From JAAZMX01 sp035388025 (GTDB lineage: Bacteria; Patescibacteriota; Patescibacteriia; UBA2196; GWA2-42-15), in contig DAOOPA010000004.1 in NCBI GenBank assembly GCA_035388025.1, positions 1-39,129 of the forward strand: a DNA stretch of 39,129 nt. Reading direction: 5' to 3'. The notes under the pieces are model-generated. The model was not told the DNA's origin. It saw nothing but the letters and a program-made list of their open reading frames with translations, and did no database searches. The position numbers and the translations under genes were made by a program. Positions 8,060 through 14,397 of this stretch are shown in pieces (the first letter of the stretch is position 1; each line of letters opens with the position of its first letter).

Positions 8060-8236
8060 ATGTCTAGAGTCTGTGATATCTGTGGCCGTGGCCCGACAAA
8101 ATTTGTTCAACGTTCACACGCCCAAAATAAAACCCTAACGCGCAAGTTGATCAATTTACAAGTCAAAACGATTGACGGGGAGAGAAAGAAAGTCTGCACT
8201 CGCTGTATCAGAACGCTCAAGAAGAACGCCAAATAG
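8060..8236 (+). CDS. rpmB: 50S ribosomal protein L28
   Basis: A 58-aa protein beginning MSRVCDICGRGPT and ending TRCIRTLKKNAK. It carries the paired zinc-binding CxxC motifs of the C+ form of L28 (CDIC near the start, CTRC near the end) and the SHAQNKTLTRKLINLQ segment conserved in L28. It is a structural component of the large ribosomal subunit near the E-site side. Its length fits the family (about 60-78 aa). A consensus-like promoter precedes it and a terminator hairpin follows, so it is probably a single-gene transcript. No clear SD. Confidence 0.95.
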   Translation: MSRVCDICGRGPTKFVQRSHAQNKTLTRKLINLQVKTIDGERKKVCTRCIRTLKKNAK

Positions 8237-8247
8237 ATAACCGACAC

Positions 8248-8273
8248 AAAAGCTACCAGTGATGGTGGCTTTT
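8248..8273 (+). terminator. Intrinsic terminator after rpmB
   Basis: AAAAGCTACCA pairs with TGGTGGCTTTT (11 bp with one G-U pair, loop GTGA). The stem ends in four T. Confidence 0.7.
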
Positions 8274-8275
8274 AA

Positions 8276-8400
8276 AATTTCAAAATCCTAATTTCCAAAT
8301 CCGAATAAAGTTCAAAATCCAAAGTTCTAATTTTTTAATAATTTGGATTTAGGGCTTTGGATTTTGTTTGGCCTTTGGATTTTGGATTTAGAAATTATTA
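8276..8400. repeat. AT-rich imperfect palindromic repeat
   Basis: Same family as 6365-6480: AATCCTAATTTCCAAATCC on the left, GGATTTTGGATTTAG on the right, centre near 8335. It runs to the AmrS start codon, so an upstream in-frame start inside it is not credible. Confidence 0.7.
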
Positions 8401-8401
8401 T

Positions 8402-9289
8402 ATGGAATCTCTCCTCTATCAGCCGCTCAAAAACAAGACGGTCCAGTGCCAAACCTGCTGTCATTTTTGTACTTTGAAACCAGGTGAGAAGGGCCAGTGT
8501 CGGATGAGGAAAAATAAAAACGGCAGGCTCATGGTTTTAAATTATGGCCAGTCGACCGGGCTCGCTATTGACCCGATTGAGAAAAAGCCGCTTTATCATT
8601 TTTTACCCGGCACTTTTACCTTGTCATTGGGGACACTCGGCTGTAATTTCCACTGTCAACACTGCCAGAATTTTTTTATCAGCCAGCTATCCGAGGATGA
8701 CGAACAAATGAAAGAATATCAGAGACGAAGAATTGAGGCGATCTCGCCGGAACAGATCGTGGCTATGGCTCTTCTCAATCGCCTGCCGTCTATCTCCTAC
8801 ACTTACAATGAGCCGACGATTTTTCTCGAATACGCGCTAGATACCATGAAGCTGGCGCACAAAAACGGCCTAAAAAATATTTGGGTGACCAACGGCTTTA
8901 TGTCAGATCAGGCTCTGGAATTGATCGCGCCGTATCTCAACGCGGCCAACGTGGATCTGAAAGCATATTCGGAAAAATTCTACGCGGAAATCTGCGGAGC
9001 GCATTTGCAACCGGTTTTGGATAATTTGAAAAAAATAAAAAAACTAGGCATACACCTAGAAGTGACCACTTTGATTATCCCGACCAAAAATGATTCCCAA
9101 CGCGAACTGCAGGAGATCGCGAATTTTATCGTGAAAGAATTAGGGGCGGACACGCCATGGCATGTGAGCGCTTTTTATCCGACGCACCAGATGACTGACC
9201 TGCCAGCTACCAGCCGAGAGAAAATTCTAACAGCGGAGCAGATCGGGCACGAAGCCGGGCTCAAGTGGGTACATAGGGGGAATGTTTAG
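8402..9289 (+). CDS. amrS: AmmeMemoRadiSam system radical SAM enzyme
   Basis: A 295-aa radical SAM protein with the [4Fe-4S] motif CNFHCQHC (CxxxCxxC, residues 81-88) in the context SLGTLGCNFHCQHCQN. An extra N-terminal Cys cluster (C16, C19, C20, C23, C33) is typical of the pyruvate-formate-lyase-activase-like family found in AmmeMemoRadiSam loci. SYTYNEPTIFLEYALDT and VDLKAYSEKFY are further family hallmarks. The usual partners AMMECR1 and Memo are not in this window. The reaction is unknown, so only the radical SAM class can be asserted. An in-frame non-ATG start at 8357 lies in the palindromic repeat; the ATG at 8402 is chosen. Confidence 0.9.
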   Translation: MESLLYQPLKNKTVQCQTCCHFCTLKPGEKGQCRMRKNKNGRLMVLNYGQSTGLAIDPIEKKPLYHFLPGTFTLSLGTLGCNFHCQHCQNFFISQLSEDDEQMKEYQRRRIEAISPEQIVAMALLNRLPSISYTYNEPTIFLEYALDTMKLAHKNGLKNIWVTNGFMSDQALELIAPYLNAANVDLKAYSEKFYAEICGAHLQPVLDNLKKIKKLGIHLEVTTLIIPTKNDSQRELQEIANFIVKELGADTPWHVSAFYPTHQMTDLPATSREKILTAEQIGHEAGLKWVHRGNV

Positions 9290-9299
9290 GAAGAATAAT

Positions 9300-9324
9300 G
9301 ATTTATGATTTATGAATTAAGAAT
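9300..9324 (+). repeat. Repeat word also present inside a glycosyltransferase gene
   Basis: The 25-bp word starting GATTTATGATTTA matches 33083-33107 at 22 of 25 positions, including an exact 13-mer. Here it is intergenic; there it is coding. Confidence 0.65.
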
Positions 9325-9338
9325 ATGCTTTTGGTTTG

Positions 9339-9364
9339 AAGGCGACATTCCGAAATGTCGCCTT
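9339..9364. terminator. Bidirectional terminator between amrS and the STAS gene
   Basis: AAGGCGACATT pairs with AATGTCGCCTT around loop CCGA. It sits between two convergent genes and has short T runs on either side. Confidence 0.7.
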
Positions 9365-9436
9365 TAGAATTATTTAAAAAAAATATTGCCGATCATGATT
9401 TTAACACCTGACCGGCGGTTTTGATTAAGAAATTGG

Positions 9437-9784
9437 TTATAATTCGAAAGATTGTGCGACTTTTTTGATGTTACTCGTCGGCTCTTCAAAAACACGGGTT
9501 AGGCGAGAAAGGCCTGATTTGGTCAAAATATCTTTCAGCGGTTGGCCCTCTTCTATAGCTAAGAAGATCTGTCCCCCTAAAAGATTAAAGTGAATAATAA
9601 CCGCGGCTAACCCGCACAAGCCGGCCTCATTCAGGCGCTGTACTTGATGCAAGCACAAAACGCCGTTTTGGAAGCTCTCCTGCTCGAAGCACCTAACAAT
9701 TTGAGCTGAGGCGTCGTGAGTCAAATTGCCGGATAAGGTAAAAATGCCAAAGTCACCGATGCACCTTGATAATTCTATCTGCAT
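9437..9784 (-). CDS. STAS-domain protein with Glu at the phospho-Ser position
   Basis: A 115-aa single STAS domain (anti-sigma factor antagonist fold). The family switch loop (DSSGL in SpoIIAA) aligns with NEAGL here, so the Ser that is normally phosphorylated is replaced by Glu and the Asp before it by Asn. The protein may therefore be locked in a phosphate-like state or work without phosphorylation. The start is the ATG at 9784, which has AAGGAG eight bases upstream; an in-frame GTG at 9793 overlaps that SD. It has its own consensus promoter (9834-9862) and lies downstream of another STAS gene ending in a strong terminator. No RsbW-type kinase or sigma factor is nearby. Confidence 0.8.
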   Translation of the reverse strand: MQIELSRCIGDFGIFTLSGNLTHDASAQIVRCFEQESFQNGVLCLHQVQRLNEAGLCGLAAVIIHFNLLGGQIFLAIEEGQPLKDILTKSGLSRLTRVFEEPTSNIKKVAQSFEL

Positions 9785-9833
9785 GGCTGACACTCCTTTT
9801 TAAAAAAATGACCTACTTTTTTTATTTGCTTTA

Positions 9834-9862
9834 AAATTATTCTTTTGCCAATCTTTTGTCAA
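9834..9862 (-). promoter_or_regulatory. Consensus promoter of the second STAS transcript
   Basis: Minus-strand TTGACA, a 17-bp spacer, then TAATTT. It lies between the terminator at 9871-9901 and the STAS gene starting at 9784. Confidence 0.75.
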
Positions 9863-9870
9863 ATAAAAAA

Positions 9871-9901
9871 CTGACCGACGGGATAAAATCCAATCGGTCA
9901 G
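9871..9901 (-). terminator. Intrinsic terminator after STAS gene 9925-10287
   Basis: CTGACCGA pairs with TCGGTCAG, with an inner GGAT/ATCC helix. Six T follow on the minus strand. Confidence 0.85.
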
Positions 9902-9924
9902 GACTATTTTGGGCGGGCGGGCGT

Positions 9925-10287
9925 TTATTTGGAGAACGCCGCGATGGCATCTTCGACAGTGCCGAAAGTGTCGAAAATGGTGTTTAGCTTTGTGATGGCG
10001 AACAAGTTTTCCACATTGTCCGGGATTTTTGCCAGCTTGAGATCACCTCCTTTGTTGCGTAGCAAAGTCATGGCGCCCATGAGCGCGCCCAGGCCGGTGC
10101 TGTTCATCCAGGAGACTTTTTGCAGATCAGCCACGACTCTGACGTGGTCGCCGGAGATGAGGGTCTTTATTCCATCCTCAAAAAGGTAGATGAGGGCGTC
10201 ATCTCCTGGCCTTTGCCCTCCCATCGTCCCTACGAGGAATATAGTAGCAAATTCCCCGCAATACTTGATTTCTATTCTGGCGCCCAT
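9925..10287 (-). CDS. STAS-domain anti-sigma factor antagonist-like protein
   Basis: A 120-aa single STAS domain. The segment VADLQKVSWMNSTGLGALMGA contains the family switch loop; the Ser of NSTGL occupies the position phosphorylated in SpoIIAA/RsbV by their partner kinases. Residues RNKGGDLKLAKIPDNVENLFAITKLNTIFDTF form the typical second half. It starts at an ATG with AAAGGAGG seven bases upstream, and lies 16 bp downstream of the STAS-like gene at 10304-10615, with which it shares a promoter. A strong terminator follows. In known systems such proteins bind anti-sigma kinases; no kinase is encoded here, so the partner must be elsewhere. Confidence 0.88.
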   Translation of the reverse strand: MGARIEIKYCGEFATIFLVGTMGGQRPGDDALIYLFEDGIKTLISGDHVRVVADLQKVSWMNSTGLGALMGAMTLLRNKGGDLKLAKIPDNVENLFAITKLNTIFDTFGTVEDAIAAFSK

Positions 10288-10303
10288 GTGGGCCTCCTTT
10301 GGT

Positions 10304-10615
10304 TTATTGGTTTGAAACTTTTGACGATTTAAATTGAGGCGGCGATAAAAACTCTATAAAAACACCAAGCACCTGATCCCTTATCTTATCACCAACAACA
10401 TTGGCAAACACCAACTTCTTATCCAAAGAAAATGTTTGCCCGTACAGAAAAAACAATGCGCTGAGAGCCTCGGCGTTGAGTTGCTCTTCCTGGAAATCAG
10501 CAAAGTCAATTTTAAAAAATGGCGAGGCTTTGATGAGGTCAACTAGCCTGGGCGTGTATATTATTGCCCTAACATCAGTGTTATTACTGGGTTTAAAAAT
10601 TAATGGCTGTTCCAT
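10304..10615 (-). CDS. STAS-like (DUF4325-type) small protein
   Basis: A 103-aa protein. The central segment FKIDFADFQEEQLNAEALSA resembles the STAS-like/DUF4325 pattern of a buried strand (vDF) followed by a helix where other family members read SFADEL. VFANVVGDKIRDQVL matches the next strand-helix. The family assignment is by pattern only and moderately sure. It is the first gene of a two-gene unit with STAS 9925-10287. CAGGAGGG precedes the ATG by about seven bases. A promoter with a perfect TTGACA lies about 65 bp upstream. Confidence 0.65.
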   Translation of the reverse strand: MEQPLIFKPSNNTDVRAIIYTPRLVDLIKASPFFKIDFADFQEEQLNAEALSALFFLYGQTFSLDKKLVFANVVGDKIRDQVLGVFIEFLSPPQFKSSKVSNQ

Positions 10616-10677
10616 CTTTCTGCCCTCCTGTTTATTATATTTTGCCCTTGATTTTGTATTTTTTAAATTTTCTATTC

Positions 10678-10705
10678 AACATAACACTTACCTACTTTTT
10701 GTCAA
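10678..10705 (-). promoter_or_regulatory. Promoter of the STAS-like/STAS unit
   Basis: Minus-strand TTGACA, a 16-bp spacer, then TATGTT. It shares the TTGACAAAA sequence with the promoter at 9834-9862. Confidence 0.7.
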
Positions 10706-11038
10706 ATACTTGGCAGGTCCAACCGTCCCGATTGAACCTTGTGTTTGGCGCTTTAATCTGCTGGTTGGTTTTATCCAATTGGTTTGGCCAAATAAAAACG
10801 CCAGCGGAGAAAAACATCTTCTCGCGCTGGCGGTAGCGGGCGAGGTGGGTGACCTAGTGGCCTTTGCGGTCAAGGCCGAGTAGGAACGGAAATCGTTGGT
10901 TTGATTTACCTGCCCGCCAACCATAACAATGTAATTGGTTGAGGCCAGGCTATTTTTAGGACACGGGTAGAAGTTACCTTCGTACACCTCATGTTCTTTT
11001 CCGCAAAGGTCGCATTTAACCTTACTGGTTTTTTTCAT
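10688..11038 (-). CDS. Small Cys protein of unknown function; 3' end uncertain
   Basis: Not recognised. The ATG at 11038 has a perfect AGGAGG eight bases upstream, so translation start is well supported. The first ~30 residues carry CDLC (9-12), His16 and Cys26, a possible zinc site. From about residue 55 the frame becomes Ser/Ala/Arg-rich and runs straight through a perfect intrinsic terminator (10794-10832) before stopping at 10688, which a real gene rarely does. Another frame stops (TAG) just before the hairpin after reading FLLGLDRKGH, so a frameshift near 10890 or a genuinely different end is possible. Treat the N-terminal ~50 residues as real and the rest as doubtful. Confidence 0.5.
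   Translation of the reverse strand: MKKTSKVKCDLCGKEHEVYEGNFYPCPKNSLASTNYIVMVGGQVNQTNDFRSYSALTAKATRSPTSPATASARRCFSPLAFLFGQTNWIKPTSRLKRQTQGSIGTVGPAKYLTKSR
10794..10832 (-). terminator. Strong intrinsic terminator
   Basis: CGCCAGCG (10799-10806) pairs with CGCTGGCG (10825-10832), extended by GAGAA/TTCTC, and five T follow on the minus strand. It should end the transcript of the small Cys protein. Confidence 0.88.
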
Positions 11039-11069
11039 GTTTATAACCTCCTGAGTTGTAATTCGGTTT

Positions 11070-12785
11070 CTATTTTAGACTATTTAAATATTTTTTATAA
11101 TTTGTTGTTCCCCGCCAGACGCTGGCTGGGATAGTCGGATGCACAGCGCGGGGACCGTGCAGAATCGTATCGGCAATTTCTGCCACAGTGTAGCGCCCGT
11201 AGATATAGGCATTGACCAGGGCGCCCCAGCTTTTTTGAGCTCTGCTAACTCTAGCACTGCCGAGACGCTTTGTCAACTCTAGCTTGAGGATTTGGGCCTC
11301 TCTTTGCTCGATTTCCAGAGCTTGCAGACGGGTTTTGCTATAGATAAATTCCGGCTTGGCGATTTTTTCATTCAGCGCAGTCAGCGGGTCATAGCCATTT
11401 TGAACTTCGGCCAGGTCGCTATAACCATCGAGGTCAGTGTCGGCGAGATTGGGGTCAGTGGAACGCAGGGATTCTTCATGGTTGTCTAGGCCATCCAAAT
11501 CACTATCGGAGAGATCACGATTGGGATTATAATTTTTGGGCAAGAGATACTGCCAGGTAGTATAGCCGCCGTCTTTGGTCTGGCGCAAGACCAAATTATT
11601 AAAAGTAAGAGCCGTACCCTGATTGACTACCTGATAAGTGGTGGAAAGAGGTAAATCGCTCAGAGACAAACTTTTGGCGGAAGTATCTAGGGTTAAATCC
11701 TGAAAAGCGGGTAAGGCGAGAAATAGCTCAGCCAGATTGGAAAAAGAAATATCATCATGGTAGCGGGGCGCGGAGCCGGAAATCGTAGCGTGATATTCCA
11801 GCCGGTCGGGATATTTTTTGTCAGAAAAGAAACGGTTGCCCGAGGCATAATTCAGATAAACGCTCCAGTCAGCATAACCAAAACGATAGTTTAAAAGCCC
11901 AGCACCAAGATAAAATTGCGCGCCCAGTCCCACTGGCCGGTCGCCCAAGCGGGCTTCAATCATGCCATTGGAAAAGCTAACCAATCTTAAATTGGCTGTC
12001 ATTTTGTCTGCCAGACGAATAAATTCGGCCTGGCCAGTCAGCTCGCCATAAGCCAAAAAAGAGCAGGCGCTAATCAGATGATAATGGGGGTTGAATTTTT
12101 TGGGCGTACCTTCCAGATACCAACCGTCGGGAGTGATATCGGCGTCGGCAAATTGTTTTATCTTGGCATGAGCCAAAGCGGATAACCAGTCATACTCAGC
12201 TTGGTCCAAGATTTGACGACTTAATAAATTATTCCAAACCGCTTGCCAATAAACCGCGGACAGGGCGGCGCGATTGGAAGTATCAGCGGCCTGGATACCG
12301 GCCGCTGAACGATCAATAATGTTTTGATAAATTTGGTTTTTTTCTTCGGCTGATAAAAAACCGGGCAGTTGGTCAATCAAGCGCACTTCGGCGAAAGAAA
12401 CAAAAGCATCGGAAAATGATTGGGTGAGGAATGGCCGGCCGGCTAATTCTTTTTCCGCCGACCAAAGCGCGGCACGAATTTTTTCCTGGGCGGCGATCTC
12501 CCCGGATAGGGCGCGATATTTATAATAGAGAGCTAAACTCAAAATCTCCCGAGCCGTTTGGGGCGGGGAAAATTCAGCCACTTCATAATCAGGTGTTTGA
12601 AATAATAAACCATTTTGGTCAAAGTGGTAGCTGTAGCGATTGTAAAAAATCGCCAAATAATCTTCAAGTTTTTGCGGTGGCACAGCGCCGGAATTGATTT
12701 GCGAAACCGCAACAAAAAAATTACCAACGACAAGAGCGGCTAGTAAAATAAAAATGGATAAAAATCGGAAGGGTCTTTTCAGCAT
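11070..12785 (-). CDS. Secreted lyase-like toroid protein with Ca-binding repeats
   Basis: A 571-aa exported protein. A hydrophobic signal/anchor covers residues 4-27. Residues 60-370 are alpha-helical, and TPDGWYLEGTPKKFNPHYH resembles the alpha/alpha-toroid fold of polysaccharide lyases of the alginate-lyase/heparinase type; assignment to a specific PL family is not possible by eye. Residues ~425-470 are thrombospondin type 3-like Ca2+-binding repeats (DSDLDGLDNHEE, then DTDLDGYSDLAE). The C-terminus (TILHGPRAVHPTIPASVWR) resembles a module seen at the ends of CPR secreted proteins. It probably acts on envelope or external glycans, or as an adhesin. There is no SD before the ATG, unlike its smaller neighbours. 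Confidence 0.75.
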   Translation of the reverse strand: MLKRPFRFLSIFILLAALVVGNFFVAVSQINSGAVPPQKLEDYLAIFYNRYSYHFDQNGLLFQTPDYEVAEFSPPQTAREILSLALYYKYRALSGEIAAQEKIRAALWSAEKELAGRPFLTQSFSDAFVSFAEVRLIDQLPGFLSAEEKNQIYQNIIDRSAAGIQAADTSNRAALSAVYWQAVWNNLLSRQILDQAEYDWLSALAHAKIKQFADADITPDGWYLEGTPKKFNPHYHLISACSFLAYGELTGQAEFIRLADKMTANLRLVSFSNGMIEARLGDRPVGLGAQFYLGAGLLNYRFGYADWSVYLNYASGNRFFSDKKYPDRLEYHATISGSAPRYHDDISFSNLAELFLALPAFQDLTLDTSAKSLSLSDLPLSTTYQVVNQGTALTFNNLVLRQTKDGGYTTWQYLLPKNYNPNRDLSDSDLDGLDNHEESLRSTDPNLADTDLDGYSDLAEVQNGYDPLTALNEKIAKPEFIYSKTRLQALEIEQREAQILKLELTKRLGSARVSRAQKSWGALVNAYIYGRYTVAEIADTILHGPRAVHPTIPASVWRGTTNYKKYLNSLK

Positions 12786-12818
12786 AAGTTATTTTTATAA
12801 TAACAAATAAGAGGAAAA

Positions 12819-12851
12819 TAAAAAAGCCCCGGGCATACTGCCAAGGGCTTT
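12819..12851 (-). terminator. Terminator after the micropeptide pair
   Basis: On the minus strand AAAGCCC...GGCA pairs with TGCC...GGGGCTTT around a short loop, followed by a run of T. It lies 5 bp past the second micropeptide stop. Confidence 0.82.
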
Positions 12852-12855
12852 GCTT

Positions 12856-12948
12856 TCAGGGGACCCAGTTGAGAGTGGCGTAGGCCGCCAAGATAGCACA
12901 GGCGACAATTGCTACCAGTCCCAAAAGGGTCCCTAGGTTTATCCTCAC
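12856..12948 (-). CDS. 30-aa membrane micropeptide (second of a pair)
   Basis: A GTG start with GAGGAGG about seven bases upstream. The frame encodes a short MRINLGTLLG head, one hydrophobic helix (LVAIVACAILAAYATL) and NWVP, then TGA; the terminator begins 5 bp later. It lies 13 bp after the stop of the upstream micropeptide, on the same transcript. Strong SDs, a promoter and flanking terminators support expression. No family recognised. It could be a membrane-acting small protein, a toxin-like peptide or a subunit of a small complex. Confidence 0.62.
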   Translation of the reverse strand: MRINLGTLLGLVAIVACAILAAYATLNWVP

Positions 12949-12961
12949 ACAGACCTCCTCT

Positions 12962-13057
12962 TTATTTACCGATGACCAATAAAATTAGGCCACCAGCAAC
13001 TAATACTAATAGGCTGGCGGCGAGTAACAACCCTTCAAAACTAATTTTTGTTTTCAA
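12962..13057 (-). CDS. 31-aa membrane micropeptide (first of a pair)
   Basis: A TTG start with AAGGAG eight bases upstream. The frame reads MKTKISFEG, then one hydrophobic helix (LLLAASLLVLVAGGLILLVI), then GK and a stop. The cationic N-terminus with one transmembrane helix predicts an inner-membrane orientation with the N-terminus in the cytoplasm. Promoter at 13114-13141. No homologue is recognised. No ATG is available, so the start codon is inferred from SD spacing. Confidence 0.62.
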   Translation of the reverse strand: MKTKISFEGLLLAASLLVLVAGGLILLVIGK

Positions 13058-13113
13058 AATTTTGTCTCCTTATCTTTGGTATTTTGATATTATCGGTCTT
13101 TGGCTTTCTAAGA

Positions 13114-13141
13114 AGTATACAACAAACTCAGACGAAAGCAA
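13114..13141 (-). promoter_or_regulatory. Promoter of the micropeptide pair
   Basis: Minus-strand TTGCTT, a 16-bp spacer, then TATACT, about 57 bp before the TTG start. It lies just downstream of the trxB terminator, so the pair has its own transcript. Confidence 0.65.
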
Positions 13142-13149
13142 GGAAAAAC

Positions 13150-13171
13150 AAAAAGGCGCGGCTGACGCGCC
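13150..13171 (-). terminator. trxB terminator
   Basis: Minus-strand GGCGCG, loop TCAGC, CGCGCC, then TTTTTG. A textbook intrinsic terminator about 60 bp after the trxB stop. Confidence 0.9.
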
Positions 13172-13232
13172 AGTATTCAAAGGACTGTCCTTATTTTACT
13201 TATTTTATTTTATAAACCCTGCCCCTACAAAA

Positions 13233-14150
13233 TTACTTACCTTGTAAATACTGATAGGCCGAGAGAGCGGCTTTGACCCCGTCGCCGGCGGAGATGTTAT
13301 TTTGTTTGAAGGCCTCGTCGGTGACGTCGCCAGCGGCAAAAATGCCCGGGGCTGAAGCCGTGGCGGTACGGTGATCAATAATAATTTCACCGTAAGAATT
13401 TAACTCCACCAAATTTTTGACTAATTCGGAATTGGGCACAGCCCCGATTTCCACGAAAACACCTTGCACGGCCAGGGTTTTTTCTTCACCGGTCAGGCGG
13501 TCTTTGTATTTTAAACCGGTAACGGTTTTGTCGCCGGTGATTTCCAGGGTTTCGGCGTTGTAGATAACGCCTTTGAATTTGTCAGAGGCCTGAATCTTGT
13601 CGAGTGTCAGCTGGTCGCCCTTGATTTTATCGGTATAATTTAGAAGATAAATCTCGGTAGCATAGGGAATCAAATCAGCCACCGCTTCCAGACCAGAGTT
13701 GCCGCCGCCGATCACGGCCATGGCCCGACCGCGGAAAAGCGGAGCATCGCAAGTAGAGCAATAAGCCACGCCGCGGCTACTGAATTCCTGTTCACCGGGG
13801 ACGTTTAATTGGCGATGACGAGCGCCAGAGCAGACGATAACTGTCTTGGTGTCATAAGCACCTTTGTTGGTTTTGACTTGGAAACCGGCATCGGTCTTCA
13901 CCACCAATTCAGCCCGCTCCCCTTCTTTGATTTCAATATCTTCTTGGGCCTTCAGGTGCGCTTCCAAACTTTTGGCCAATTGCAAACCAGAGATGGAGAC
14001 ATGGCCAATCCAGTTGCCAATATCGGTAGAAACCGTGGACTGCCCGCCAAAATTTTCTGTAATGAACAAGGTCTTCATTTTTTTTCTGGCCGCGTAAATA
14101 CCGGCCGAGACGCCGGCTGGTCCGCCGCCGATGATGATGGTGTCGTACAT
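13233..14150 (-). CDS. trxB: Thioredoxin reductase (NADPH)
   Basis: A 305-aa flavoprotein that reduces thioredoxin with NADPH in the cytoplasm. FAD-binding GGGPAGVSAGIYAAR is at residues 8-22. The redox-active disulfide CSTC is in GVAYCSTCDAPLF. A second dinucleotide site (VIGGGNSGLEAVADL) and the C-terminal FAD contact GIFAAGDVTDE are all present. In the NADPH domain the usual HRRDxFRA motif is absent (YLLNYTDKIKG instead), so cofactor preference could differ from classical TrxB. The length is normal. It is likely co-transcribed with the zinc-ribbon gene 22 bp upstream. The terminator follows at 13150-13171. Confidence 0.93.
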   Translation of the reverse strand: MYDTIIIGGGPAGVSAGIYAARKKMKTLFITENFGGQSTVSTDIGNWIGHVSISGLQLAKSLEAHLKAQEDIEIKEGERAELVVKTDAGFQVKTNKGAYDTKTVIVCSGARHRQLNVPGEQEFSSRGVAYCSTCDAPLFRGRAMAVIGGGNSGLEAVADLIPYATEIYLLNYTDKIKGDQLTLDKIQASDKFKGVIYNAETLEITGDKTVTGLKYKDRLTGEEKTLAVQGVFVEIGAVPNSELVKNLVELNSYGEIIIDHRTATASAPGIFAAGDVTDEAFKQNNISAGDGVKAALSAYQYLQGK

Positions 14151-14172
14151 AACGTATTAAATAATTAATAGA

Positions 14173-14358
14173 TTAGACATGAACTTTTTTGTAGCAAGTC
14201 CAACACAAATTTTTGTCTTTGGAAATCTTGGTGTCGCATTTGGGACAATGCTTTTCGCCGAAACGGGAAAATTTTTCTTTTTTCACCTTTTCTATGCACG
14301 CATAACAGAGACTGAAGTTGCCAGTTGTTTTTCTTTTGCATTTGGCACAGATGCCCAT
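14173..14358 (-). CDS. Small double zinc-ribbon protein
   Basis: A 61-aa protein with four CxxC pairs: CAKC (4-7), CYAC (18-21), CPKC (38-41) and CWTC (52-55), suggesting two zinc sites; the rest is Lys-rich. No specific function is known to me. Its first 11 codons and about 20 bp upstream are duplicated at 15372-15426, on the far side of the qng1 gene. This suggests the gene once stood directly after tRNA-Pro and that qng1 arrived between the two copies. Probably co-transcribed with trxB. Confidence 0.75.
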   Translation of the reverse strand: MGICAKCKRKTTGNFSLCYACIEKVKKEKFSRFGEKHCPKCDTKISKDKNLCWTCYKKVHV

Positions 14359-14376
14359 AGGGAAAAATTAAGAAAT
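14321..14376. repeat. Direct duplication, copy A
   Basis: About 55 bp covering the zinc-ribbon start region. It is alike to 15372-15426 at roughly 85 percent of positions, with long exact blocks around CATTTGGCACAGAT and GGGAAAAATTAAGAAAT. The two copies flank qng1 in the same orientation. Confidence 0.75.
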
Positions 14377-14397
14377 AAAATTATCGTCTCGTGGTCT

